64,000 nucleotides of DNA from positions 5,394,001-5,458,000 of the forward strand of contig NZ_PHHD01000001.1 of assembly GCF_002813445.1 (NCBI RefSeq). Reading direction: 5' to 3'. Shown piece by piece: positions 53,870 to 61,867 of the stretch. This DNA is from Pseudomonas tolaasii NCPPB 2192 (lineage in GTDB: Bacteria > Pseudomonadota > Gammaproteobacteria > Pseudomonadales > Pseudomonadaceae). The notes beneath the pieces were generated by a model, which was not told where the DNA came from, did no database searches, and saw only the letters and a list, made by a program, of their open reading frames with translations. The position numbers and the translations under genes were made by a program. Numbering within the stretch: position 1 is the stretch's first letter; every line of letters begins with the position of its first letter.

Positions 53870-55528
53870 ATGTACGTATACGACGAATACGATCAGCGCA
53901 TCATCGAGGACCGCGTCAAGCAGTTCCGTGATCAGACCCGACGCTATCTGGCAGGTGAACTGAGCGAAGAAGAGTTCCGCCCTCTGCGCCTGCAAAATGG
54001 CCTTTATGTTCAGCGCTTTGCGCCGATGCTGCGGGTGGCCGTGCCTTATGGCCAGCTGACTTCGCGCCAGATGCGCATGATGGCCAAGATTGCCCGCGAC
54101 TACGACAAAGGCTATGCCCACATCAGTACGCGCCAGAACGTACAGTTCAACTGGCCGGCGCTGGAAGACGTGCCGGACATCCTGGCTGAACTGGCCACCG
54201 TACAAATGCACGCCATTCAGACCAGCGGTAACTGCCTGCGCAACGTGACCACCGACCAATTCGCCGGCGTTGCCGCCGACGAGCTGATCGACCCACGCCC
54301 CTGGTGCGAAATCGTCCGCCAATGGACCACCTTCCACCCAGAATTCGCTTACCTGCCGCGCAAGTTCAAGATCGCCATCAATGGCTCGACCTCGGACCGT
54401 GCAGCCATCGAAGTGCACGACATTGGCCTTGAGCCGGTGTACAACGCCGCCGGCGACCTGGGTTTCCGCGTCCTGGTGGGTGGCGGCCTGGGCCGCACCC
54501 CGGTGGTCGGTGCCTTCATCAACGAGTTTCTGCCGTGGCAGGACCTGTTGAGCTACCTCGACGCCATTCTGCGGGTCTACAACCGCTACGGCCGTCGTGA
54601 CAACAAGTACAAGGCCCGGATCAAGATCCTGGTCAAGGCGCTGACCCCTGAGGTGTTCGCCCAGAAAGTCGACGCCGAAATGGAACACCTGCGCGGCGGC
54701 CAGACCACCTTGACCGAAGCCGAAGTTCACCGTGTGGCCAAGCACTTCGTCGACCCTGAGTACAAGGCCCTGGCCAATCAGGACGCCGAGTTTGCCACGC
54801 TGGATAAAGAGCATCCGGGTTTCGCCCGCTGGCGCAGCCGCAACACCCTGGCGCACAAAAAGCCGGGCTATGTGGCCGTGACCCTGTCGCTCAAACCGAC
54901 CGGCGTTGCACCGGGCGATATCACCGACAAACAACTGGATGCCGTCGCCGACCTGGCCGACCGCTACAGCTTCGGTCAACTGCGCACCTCCCACGAGCAG
55001 AACATCATTCTCGCGGACGTTGAGCAAAGCCAACTGTTCACCCTGTGGGGCGAGCTGCGCGAAGGCGGTTTCGCCACGCCGAACATCGGCCTGCTGACCG
55101 ACATCATCTGCTGCCCGGGCGGCGATTTCTGCTCCCTGGCCAACGCCAAGTCGATCCCGATCGCCGAATCGATCCAGCGGCGTTTCGACGACCTGGACTA
55201 CCTGTTCGACATCGGCGAGCTGGACCTGAACATTTCCGGTTGCATGAACGCCTGTGGCCACCACCACGTCGGCCACATCGGCATCCTGGGCGTGGACAAG
55301 AAAGGCGAAGAATTCTACCAAGTGTCCCTGGGTGGCAGCGCCAGCCGCGATGCGAGCCTGGGCAAGATCCTCGGCCCGTCCTTCGCCCAGGAAGCCATGC
55401 CTGACGTGATCGGCAAACTGATCGATGTGTACGTCGAACAGCGCACCGAAGATGAGCGTTTCATCGACACCTACCAGCGCATCGGCATCGACCTGTTCAA
55501 GGAGCGCGTCTATGCAGCGAATCATTAA
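53870..55528 (+). CDS. cysI: Sulfite reductase haemoprotein (CysI-type nitrite/sulfite reductase)
   Basis: This is a 552-residue protein. I chose ATG 53870 (MYVYDEYDQRII), which has AGGA 5 bases upstream; the frame extends further but without family sequence. It contains two ferredoxin-like half domains and the sirohaem/4Fe-4S ligands: CCPGGDFC near residue 415 and GCMNACGHHHVGHIGI about 40 residues later. It reduces sulfite to sulfide with six electrons for cysteine synthesis. The DUF934 partner overlaps its 3' end by 17 bases, the standard Pseudomonas arrangement. Confidence 0.94.
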   Translation: MYVYDEYDQRIIEDRVKQFRDQTRRYLAGELSEEEFRPLRLQNGLYVQRFAPMLRVAVPYGQLTSRQMRMMAKIARDYDKGYAHISTRQNVQFNWPALEDVPDILAELATVQMHAIQTSGNCLRNVTTDQFAGVAADELIDPRPWCEIVRQWTTFHPEFAYLPRKFKIAINGSTSDRAAIEVHDIGLEPVYNAAGDLGFRVLVGGGLGRTPVVGAFINEFLPWQDLLSYLDAILRVYNRYGRRDNKYKARIKILVKALTPEVFAQKVDAEMEHLRGGQTTLTEAEVHRVAKHFVDPEYKALANQDAEFATLDKEHPGFARWRSRNTLAHKKPGYVAVTLSLKPTGVAPGDITDKQLDAVADLADRYSFGQLRTSHEQNIILADVEQSQLFTLWGELREGGFATPNIGLLTDIICCPGGDFCSLANAKSIPIAESIQRRFDDLDYLFDIGELDLNISGCMNACGHHHVGHIGILGVDKKGEEFYQVSLGGSASRDASLGKILGPSFAQEAMPDVIGKLIDVYVEQRTEDERFIDTYQRIGIDLFKERVYAANH

Positions 55529-56006
55529 GAACAACGAAGTCCTCGACGAAACCTGGCACCTGCTGCCCAAGGACGCGAGCTTCGACGGCATTTCCAACTG
55601 CGACGACCTGATCGTGCCGTTGGCCCTGTGGCGCGAACACGGCCACGCCCTCAAGGCGCGCGACGGCGGCCTGGGTGTGTGGCTGGACGCCGATGAAGAA
55701 GCCGAAGAAATCGGCGCCGACGTGGAACACTTCCAGGTCATCGCCCTGAACTTCCCGGCCTTCACCGACGGGCGCAACTACTCCAACGCACGCCTGCTGC
55801 GCGACCGCTACGGTTACAAGGGTGAGCTGCGCGCGATTGGCGACGTGCTGCGCGACCAGCTGTTCTACCTGCGCCGCTGCGGTTTCGATGCCTTCGCCTT
55901 GCGCGCCGACAAAGACCCGTACGAAGCGCTGGAAAGCCTCAAGGACTTCTCGGTGACGTACCAGGCTGCAACGGATGAACCATTGCCGTTGTTCCGTCGT
56001 CGCTAA
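55512..56006 (+). CDS. DUF934 protein, partner of the sulfite reductase
   Basis: This is a 164-residue protein starting within the end of cysI (17-base overlap), so it is translationally coupled. DUF934 members nearly always follow CysI-type reductases in proteobacteria. The conserved FPAFTDGRNYSNARLLRDRYGYKGELRAIGDVLRDQLFYLRRCGFDAF core is intact. It is thought to assist sulfite reduction, perhaps replacing the flavoprotein subunit or helping assembly; this is unproven. Confidence 0.9.
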   Translation: MQRIIKNNEVLDETWHLLPKDASFDGISNCDDLIVPLALWREHGHALKARDGGLGVWLDADEEAEEIGADVEHFQVIALNFPAFTDGRNYSNARLLRDRYGYKGELRAIGDVLRDQLFYLRRCGFDAFALRADKDPYEALESLKDFSVTYQAATDEPLPLFRRR

Positions 56007-56019
56007 GCCTAGGCGCATT

Positions 56020-56075
56020 GATCGTTCCCACGCTCTGCGTGGGAATGCCGCCGGGGACGCTCTGCGTCCTGCTGA
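56020..56075. repeat. REP element after the DUF934 gene
   Basis: GATCGTTCCCACGCTCTGCG begins a palindrome with GTGGGAATG, followed by a second GGACGCTCTGCGTCC hairpin. It is the same family as the element at 36949-37055. Confidence 0.8.
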
Positions 56076-56090
56076 AGCATCAGCGCATGA

Positions 56091-56118
56091 AAAAGCCCTG
56101 GCACGCCGGGGCTTTTTT
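56091..56118. terminator. Bidirectional terminator between DUF934 and the MerR gene
   Basis: AGCCCTGG pairs with CCGGGGCT (one G-U), with AAAA before and TTTTTT after. It overlaps the stop codon of the MerR gene on the other strand. Confidence 0.8.
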
Positions 56119-56521
56119 ATGCGTTGGATTTAATCGACGCCAGCACCTGTTGCTGCCCCATTGAGCACGGCACGCCTTCAGGCTGCGCCCGTACCGCCTC
56201 GATCACACCCAGCAACTGCGCCTTGCTGTGGGCCAGTTGCGCCTGCATCACTTCGATCTGCGCGACCTTGCGCTCCAGCCCTTCAATCAACTCCTCGCGC
56301 TTGTGTTCACCCGGCGCCGGCATCAGCGCTTTTAGCTCCTGCAACGTAAATCCGGCCTGCTGCGCGCTCTGAATCAACTGCAGCGTTTGCAGCGCCTCCT
56401 GCGAATAGCGCCGATAGCCATTGGCCTGGCGCCCCACCTGGCTGATCAAGCCTTCAGCCTCATAAAAACGGATGCGCGACGCCGCCAGCCCGCTCTGCTT
56501 TGCCAACTCACCGATATTCAT
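56117..56521 (-). CDS. MerR-family transcriptional regulator
   Basis: This is a 134-residue regulator beginning MNIGELAKQSGLAASRIRFYEAEGLI, the canonical MerR winged helix. It continues with GYRRYSQEALQTLQLI and a long dimerisation helix (ELIEGLERKVAQIEVMQAQLAHSKAQLLGVIEAVRA). One Cys lies near the C-terminus (GVPCSMG). It is divergent from the OYE-family gene, whose promoter has a 19-base spacer filled by a perfect palindrome, the classic MerR target. The signal is unknown; electrophiles or redox stress are reasonable guesses from the neighbour. Confidence 0.9.
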   Translation of the reverse strand: MNIGELAKQSGLAASRIRFYEAEGLISQVGRQANGYRRYSQEALQTLQLIQSAQQAGFTLQELKALMPAPGEHKREELIEGLERKVAQIEVMQAQLAHSKAQLLGVIEAVRAQPEGVPCSMGQQQVLASIKSNA

Positions 56522-56534
56522 CACCAAACCCTGC

Positions 56535-56565
56535 TTGACATTAAAGTTAACTTTAAGCTTAGCCT
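56535..56565 (+). promoter_or_regulatory. MerR-type promoter with palindromic operator
   Basis: TTGACA at 56535-56540 and TAGCCT at 56560-56565 are separated by a 19-base spacer that contains the perfect 16-bp palindrome TTAAAGTTAACTTTAA (56541-56556). The overlong spacer with a central dyad is what MerR proteins act on by untwisting the DNA. It drives the OYE-family gene and sits in the upstream region of the regulator itself. Confidence 0.82.
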
Positions 56566-56593
56566 GAGGCCTCCCCCGCTCAGGAGTCAACCC

Positions 56594-57826
56594 ATGTCAC
56601 CCTTTGAAGCCCTGCAACTGCCCAATGGCCAAGTCATTTCCAACCGTATCGCCAAAGCGGCGATGGAAGAAAACATGGCCGATGCGCACCAGGCGCCCTC
56701 TCCCGAATTGAAGCAGCTATACAAGACCTGGGCTGAAGGCGAACCCGGCCTGTTGATCACCGGCAACGTGATGATCGACCGCCGCGCCATGACCGGCCCC
56801 GGCGGCGTGGCCCTGGAAGACGAGACGCACCTGGCAAGCTTTCGTGAGTGGGCCGACGTGGCGCGGGCCAAAGGCGTGCACTTCTGGGTGCAACTCAGCC
56901 ATCCGGGGCGCCAGACGCCGGGTAATCTGCGCCAGCCTTCTGTCGCACCTTCCGCCGTCGCGCTGGACCTGGGCGGCTTCTCGAAGATGTTCGCCATGCC
57001 CAAGGCCATGACCGAGGACGACATCCAGGACGTGATCAAACGTTTCGCCACCAGCGCACGCCTGGCCGAGAAAGCCGGGTTTACCGGGGTGCAAATCCAC
57101 GGCGCCCACGGCTACCTGTTAAGCCAGTTTCTGTCGCCGTTGAGCAACAAACGCACTGACCGCTGGGGCGGCTCGCTGGAAAACCGAGCACGCTTGCTGC
57201 TGGAGGTGATCGCCGCCATTCGCGCCAGCGTCAGCCCGTCGTTTTGCGTGGCGGTGAAACTTAACTCGGCGGACTTCCAGCGCGGCGGTTTCGACGCTGC
57301 CGATGCGCGCGCTGTGGTGCAAATGCTCAACCCGCTGCCCATCGATCTGCTGGAATTGTCCGGCGGCAGCTACGAGGCGCCGGCCATGCAAGGCGAAGCG
57401 CGTGATGGCCGCACTTTGGCGCGCGAAGCGTATTTTCTGGAATTCGCCAAGGAGCTGGCCGCCATTGCCCGGATGCCGTTGATGGTCACCGGCGGCATCC
57501 GTCGCCTGCCCATCGTGCAACAGGTGCTGGACAGCGGCATCGCCATGGCCGGCATCGCCACGGCCCTGACCCTGGAACCGCAGCTGATCAAACACTGGCG
57601 CGACGGCCGCGACCTCAACCCGCAACTCAAGCCGATCAATTGGCAGCGCAAACCTTTGGCCGCCCTCGCTACCCTGGCCGTGGTGCGCTACCAGATGCGC
57701 CGCCTGAGCCGCGGCCATGCGCCCAAGGCAGACGTCAAACCGTGCATGGCACTGGTACGTGACCAGTGGTTCCTGGCGCGACGCACCCGCCAATACCGCG
57801 CCGCCATGAGTCAATCTTCACATTAA
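56594..57826 (+). CDS. NADH:flavin oxidoreductase, Old Yellow Enzyme family
   Basis: This is a 410-residue FMN-dependent TIM-barrel enzyme, with CAGGAG before ATG 56594. Family motifs include WVQLSHPGRQTP, the GVQIHGAHGYLLSQFLSPLSNKRTDRWGGS active-site block (catalytic His-x-x-His variant HGAH) and VTGGIRR. OYE-family enzymes reduce activated alkenes such as enones, and some act on nitro compounds. The MerR-controlled promoter suggests induction by its substrate or by stress. The last 50 residues (YQMRRLSRGHAPKADVKP onward) are a basic tail. Confidence 0.9.
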   Translation: MSPFEALQLPNGQVISNRIAKAAMEENMADAHQAPSPELKQLYKTWAEGEPGLLITGNVMIDRRAMTGPGGVALEDETHLASFREWADVARAKGVHFWVQLSHPGRQTPGNLRQPSVAPSAVALDLGGFSKMFAMPKAMTEDDIQDVIKRFATSARLAEKAGFTGVQIHGAHGYLLSQFLSPLSNKRTDRWGGSLENRARLLLEVIAAIRASVSPSFCVAVKLNSADFQRGGFDAADARAVVQMLNPLPIDLLELSGGSYEAPAMQGEARDGRTLAREAYFLEFAKELAAIARMPLMVTGGIRRLPIVQQVLDSGIAMAGIATALTLEPQLIKHWRDGRDLNPQLKPINWQRKPLAALATLAVVRYQMRRLSRGHAPKADVKPCMALVRDQWFLARRTRQYRAAMSQSSH

Positions 57827-57903
57827 GGGGTGAGTATTCGCCGTGATCGAACTGTCCTCTACTGATCAGCAGCTTTTAACCTCACTGACGATTGGAGTTC
57901 TTC

Positions 57904-59628
57904 ATGGCGAAAATCAACCTGGCCCAGCAATTGGCGACCACCCTTGAACAGGCGGGCATCAAGCGCATCTGGGGCCTGACCGGCGACAGCCTCAACGGCC
58001 TCACCGACGCCCTGCGCACCATGGACAGCATCGAGTGGATGCACGTGCGCCACGAAGAAGTCGCCGCGTTCGCCGCCGGTGCCGAAGCCGCCGCCACCGG
58101 GGAATTGACCGTGTGCGCCGGCAGCTGTGGCCCGGGCAACCTGCATTTGATCAACGGTTTGTTCGACTGCCATCGCAACCATGTGCCGGTACTGGCGATC
58201 GCAGCCCAAATTCCGTCCTCGGAGATCGGCCTGAACTACTTTCAGGAAACCCATCCCCAGGAACTGTTCAAGGAATGCAGCCACTTTATCGAACTGGTGA
58301 CCAACCCGGCCCAGATGCCGCAAGTGCTGCACCGCGCCATGCGCTCGGCGATTCTCAACCGTGGCGTGGCCGTGGTGGTGATTCCCGGCGACGTGTCATT
58401 GCTGGAAGTCGAAGACAAGCTCAAACCTTGGCCAGCCCTGCACGCCCCGCGCACATTACCGGCCGAGCAAGACCTGCAACAGCTCACCGAGATTCTGCAA
58501 GGCAGCGAGAAAGTCACGCTCCTGTGCGGCAGCGGCTGTGCCGGCGCCCACGATCAGGTAGTGGCGCTGGCTGACACCTTGGGCGCGCCGGTGGTGCATG
58601 CCCTGCGCGGTAAAGAACATGTGGAATGGGACAACCCGTTCGACGTGGGCATGACCGGCCTGATCGGCTTCAGCTCGGGCTACCACGCCATGCTCGACTG
58701 CGACACGCTGATCATGCTCGGCACTGATTTCCCGTACCGCCAGTTCTACCCCACCGACGCCAAAATCATTCAGGTGGACCGCAACCCGCAGGCGCTGGGC
58801 CGACGCGCCACGCTGGACCTGGGGATTGCCGCCGACGTCAGCGAAACCATCACGGCACTGCTGCCACGCCTGACCCGCAAGACCGACCGCAGCTTCCTCG
58901 AAACCTCGTTGAAGCACTATGAAAAGGCTCGCCAGGGGCTCGATGACCTGGCGCAACCCTCCAAGGCCGACCGTCCGATCCATCCGCAATACGTAGCGCG
59001 CCTGCTAAGCGAACTGACCGACGACGATGCGATTTTTACCGCCGACGTTGGCTCGCCGACGGTGTGGGCCGCGCGCTATTTGAAGATGAACGGCAAGCGC
59101 CGGCTGATCGGCTCGTTCAACCATGGCTCAATGGCCAACGCGATGCCACAGGCTATCGGCGCCCAGGCGGCGTTTCCGGGGCGGCAGGTGATCTCGATGT
59201 CCGGTGACGGTGGTTTCGCCATGTTGATGGGGGATTTCATTTCGCTGGCGCAGTTGAAACTGCCGGTCAAAATCATCGTATTCGATAACTCGTCACTGGG
59301 TTTCGTCGCCATGGAAATGAAAGCCGCCGGTTACCTGGACGCCGGCACCGAGCTGAAAAACCCGGACTTCGCCGCCATGTCGAACGCCATGGGCATTCTG
59401 GGCATTCGTGTGGAGCAATCCGAGGACCTTGAGCCGGCCTTGCGCCGCGCACTGGCCCATGACGGCCCGGTGTTGGTGGACGTGGTCACGGCCACTCAGG
59501 AACTGGTGATGCCACCGACCATCAAGCTGGAGCAGGCCAAGGGCTTCAGCCTGTACATGCTCAAGGCGGTGATGAGCGGGCGTGGTGATGAAGTGATCGA
59601 GTTGGCACGCACCAACTGGCTCAGATAA
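57904..59628 (+). CDS. poxB: Pyruvate dehydrogenase (quinone), PoxB-like
   Basis: This is a 574-residue ThDP-dependent flavoenzyme (start ATG 57904, GGAG 6 bases upstream), nearly the length of E. coli PoxB. The ThDP Glu lies in VRHEEVAAFAAGAEA, and the ThDP-binding motif runs SGDGGFAMLMGDFISLAQLKLPVKIIVFDNSSLG. The central FAD domain is present (VTLLCGSGCAGAHDQVVAL). The C-terminus may be the membrane-contacting part. It oxidises pyruvate to acetate and CO2, passing electrons to ubiquinone. Acetolactate synthase-like relatives are possible but the sequence fits PoxB best. Confidence 0.9.
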   Translation: MAKINLAQQLATTLEQAGIKRIWGLTGDSLNGLTDALRTMDSIEWMHVRHEEVAAFAAGAEAAATGELTVCAGSCGPGNLHLINGLFDCHRNHVPVLAIAAQIPSSEIGLNYFQETHPQELFKECSHFIELVTNPAQMPQVLHRAMRSAILNRGVAVVVIPGDVSLLEVEDKLKPWPALHAPRTLPAEQDLQQLTEILQGSEKVTLLCGSGCAGAHDQVVALADTLGAPVVHALRGKEHVEWDNPFDVGMTGLIGFSSGYHAMLDCDTLIMLGTDFPYRQFYPTDAKIIQVDRNPQALGRRATLDLGIAADVSETITALLPRLTRKTDRSFLETSLKHYEKARQGLDDLAQPSKADRPIHPQYVARLLSELTDDDAIFTADVGSPTVWAARYLKMNGKRRLIGSFNHGSMANAMPQAIGAQAAFPGRQVISMSGDGGFAMLMGDFISLAQLKLPVKIIVFDNSSLGFVAMEMKAAGYLDAGTELKNPDFAAMSNAMGILGIRVEQSEDLEPALRRALAHDGPVLVDVVTATQELVMPPTIKLEQAKGFSLYMLKAVMSGRGDEVIELARTNWLR

Positions 59629-59633
59629 CCCCC

Positions 59634-59720
59634 TGTGGGAGCTGGCTTGCCTGCGATGGCGTCACCGCAGTGTGACTGACACACCACGGTGCCTGAATCG
59701 CAGGCAAGCCAGCGCTCACA
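59634..59720. repeat. REPIN-like pair, one half decayed
   Basis: TGTGGGAGCTGGCTTGCCTG at the left pairs with CAGGCAAGCCAGCGCTCACA at the right. The right half has changed bases (GCGCTCAC for GCTCCCAC), so this copy is drifting. Confidence 0.8.
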
Positions 59721-59730
59721 CTAATGCTTG

Positions 59731-60288
59731 TCAGCCCTTCTGTTTTTCCACCCACTTGCCATAAGCGTCGATAAACGCTTGCAGGAAGGGCCTGGTCTTT
59801 TCCGACAATGCGCCCGACTCGTCAAACACACTGCCCGCGCCGCCCAGGTAGGCCTCCGGCTGTTGCATGCACGGCACATCCAGAAACACCAAGGACTGGC
59901 GCAAATGGTGGTTGGCACCAAACCCGCCGATGGCGCCCGGCGACACACTGATGATCGCCCCCGGCTTGCCGCTCCAGGCGCTTTGGCCATATGGGCGGGA
60001 ACCCACGTCAATCGCATTCTTCAACGGCGCCGGCACGGAGCGATTGTATTCCGGCGTCACGAACAACACCGCGTCGGATGAACTCACTTGTTTGCGGAAA
60101 GTACTGTAGGCTGCGGGCGGCGAACCTGCGTCGATGTCCTCGTTGTAGAGCGGTAAGTCGCCAATTTCGACGATATTCAACTTGAGGTTGGCAGGGGCCA
60201 GTTCGGCCAGTGCCAGTGCGACTTTGCGGTTGATCGACGCTGCTCTCAAGCTGCCCACCAGGACGGCAATCGTGTAGACCTTGCTCAT
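59731..60288 (-). CDS. NADPH-dependent FMN reductase (ChrR/azoreductase-like)
   Basis: This is a 185-residue flavodoxin-fold protein. The phosphate-binding loop is VLVGSLRAASINRKVA, the flavin contact is VTPEYNRSVPAPLKNAIDVGSRP, and SWSGKPGAIISVSPGAIGGFGA-like sequence follows (SAWSGKPGAIISVSPGA). It probably reduces quinones or other electron acceptors with FMN and NAD(P)H, which is often protective against redox cyclers. It is convergent with poxB. Confidence 0.92.
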   Translation of the reverse strand: MSKVYTIAVLVGSLRAASINRKVALALAELAPANLKLNIVEIGDLPLYNEDIDAGSPPAAYSTFRKQVSSSDAVLFVTPEYNRSVPAPLKNAIDVGSRPYGQSAWSGKPGAIISVSPGAIGGFGANHHLRQSLVFLDVPCMQQPEAYLGGAGSVFDESGALSEKTRPFLQAFIDAYGKWVEKQKG

Positions 60289-60515
60289 TGAGGTTTTCCC
60301 GACGTCTGACTAAAAGAGCTTGTAGTTATAGAGTTTTCACCCGGTGTTCACCAGCACGTTTTTTACTGTCCCCGAAGCTTCACTGCGTATTGCTGACGCA
60401 GGAAGGCTCTAAAAATATCAACGACTAGTATTTTTTCCTTGTAGGAAAACTACCGCGCTCCATGACGGTCTACAGAACCGCAAATCGAGTGTTTATCTCC
60501 AGAGGTTCTAAACAG

Positions 60516-60752
60516 ATGGCTGCAGTACTTGTCGGACAGTTCCATGCCAGAGACGCAGAAGGACGCGTGTATTCGGTGCATGAGTTCCAGGAATCCAACC
60601 CGGCGCAGGACAGCCAGGCTGGCTCGACGCCTACCACCACCTACAAGCTGGCCATTGGCGACCGTGTAGAAAAACTGGAAGGGGATGAGTTCAAACTGAT
60701 TCAGTCGGGCACGATCATCGTGCGCGAATCGCAAACGACCCTCGCTTCATAA
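60516..60752 (+). CDS. Small conserved Pseudomonas protein, function unknown
   Basis: This is a 78-residue protein (ATG 60516 with AGAGGT upstream). It has no signal peptide or membrane helix. The centre is polar and Gln/Thr-rich (NPAQDSQAGSTPTTTYKLAIGDRVEKLEGDEFKLIQSG), consistent with a small beta-sheet fold. It stands alone with its own promoter region. I do not recognise a characterised homologue. Confidence 0.6.
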   Translation: MAAVLVGQFHARDAEGRVYSVHEFQESNPAQDSQAGSTPTTTYKLAIGDRVEKLEGDEFKLIQSGTIIVRESQTTLAS

Positions 60753-60812
60753 GATCGCGCCTTATCTACCCGCTCAGTCCTGGCCCTTGCCGGCGTCGAC
60801 TGGGCCGGGCGA

Positions 60813-61157
60813 TCAAGGTTTGCGGATTTCCGTGATTTCAGCGCCTGTCTCGCCTTCCATCTGCTTGAGCGTCACCACCAGCCTGCCCTTCTCCCCCTCG
60901 ACGTCAAACATCGAACGCTTGTAGCCCGCCGCGCCATACGCGGGATGCGCCACCACTTGCCGCACCAGCGTAATACCCAGCACCGCGCCCACCTGTTCGC
61001 CCACCTGTTCCTGGGAACGGATAAATGCCTCAAGGGCGAGGTTGTCGGGGGTGTGTTCGTCACTGGCATTGAAGAGATAAGCAGCCGCGCACCCCACGGT
61101 CACCAGGACCAGAAGTTGCTTGGCCGTTACCCCGAAAAACATCGAGGGTAGAGGCAT
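60813..61157 (-). CDS. Membrane-anchored small protein, function unknown
   Basis: This is a 114-residue protein from ATG 61157 (MPLPSMFFGVTAKQLL); an in-frame ATG at 61202 would add 15 residues, and neither start has a good ribosome site. There is one N-terminal hydrophobic helix (TAKQLLVLVTVGCAAAYLF) and then a soluble domain of about 85 residues (ALEAFIRSQEQVGEQVGAVLGITLVRQVVAHPAYG and a beta-hairpin-like end). It may be anchored in the inner membrane. No family is recognised. Confidence 0.55.
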   Translation of the reverse strand: MPLPSMFFGVTAKQLLVLVTVGCAAAYLFNASDEHTPDNLALEAFIRSQEQVGEQVGAVLGITLVRQVVAHPAYGAAGYKRSMFDVEGEKGRLVVTLKQMEGETGAEITEIRKP

Positions 61158-61260
61158 GTGAGACCAGACTTGTTTTTGTTGTAAGTGCCGGTTGACCGGC
61201 ATTGGTCGTTGATGATCAGAGCCGCCATTCTAATCAGGTCGATGGGTAATGCCAGCGGTA

Positions 61261-61710
61261 TCAGCGGTCGCCGTAGGTAATATCCTTGTTCTCCCCCACA
61301 CCGCCAAGCGTGCGATCCTTGCCGAACGAGAACAGATCAAAGGGCGTTTGCGCCTTGCCAGGGGAATAGTGGTATTGATAAGCCACACCCCAAGGGTCGG
61401 TCAGTTGTTCGTCTTTGACATAGGGGCCCTTCCACTTCGTTTCGCCTTGCGGTGGCGTGATCAACGCGTCCAACCCCTCGTCATCTCTGGGATAACGGCC
61501 AATGTCTTGATGAAACTGCTCGACAGCCTGGCCCAGTTCGGCGACCTGTCGTTTGGCCGTGGCTATTTCCGCCAGCGTCACATCACCAAACAAACGTGGC
61601 CCGACCGCCAGCGCCAGCAGGCCGAGGATGATCAACGCCACCAGCACGGCCCACCGCGTAAAACCGCGCTGGTTGTGCAAGCTGTCATTGGCTGCGGTTT
61701 TGCCGGGCAT
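61261..61710 (-). CDS. Orphan type II secretion pseudopilin, GspG-like
   Basis: This is a 149-residue protein with AGGGAA before ATG 61710. The prepilin cut site is QRG16-F17-T, followed by a hydrophobic helix (WAVLVALIILGLLALAVGPRLF). The body has the major-pseudopilin pattern: FHQDIGRYPRDDEGLDALITPP, KWKGPYVKDEQLTDPWGVAYQY and a C-terminal calcium-loop-like DITYGDR end. The residue at mature position 5, Glu in nearly all type IV pilin-like proteins, is Ala here. No other T2SS gene is in the window, so it is either a remnant or a specialised subunit. Confidence 0.82.
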   Translation of the reverse strand: MPGKTAANDSLHNQRGFTRWAVLVALIILGLLALAVGPRLFGDVTLAEIATAKRQVAELGQAVEQFHQDIGRYPRDDEGLDALITPPQGETKWKGPYVKDEQLTDPWGVAYQYHYSPGKAQTPFDLFSFGKDRTLGGVGENKDITYGDR

Positions 61711-61867
61711 CGTAGGGTTCCCTCTGAATGCTTTGGTTGATACACGCTTTGTGTGAACTGACGATTGCAGTACCCAACAGACATAAAAGTAGACGCCCCG
61801 CAGGCAGGCTCGCGCTCTTTTGTGCCCGGCCATTGAAACCCCGCCGCGCGCCCCCTAGACTCCGGCC

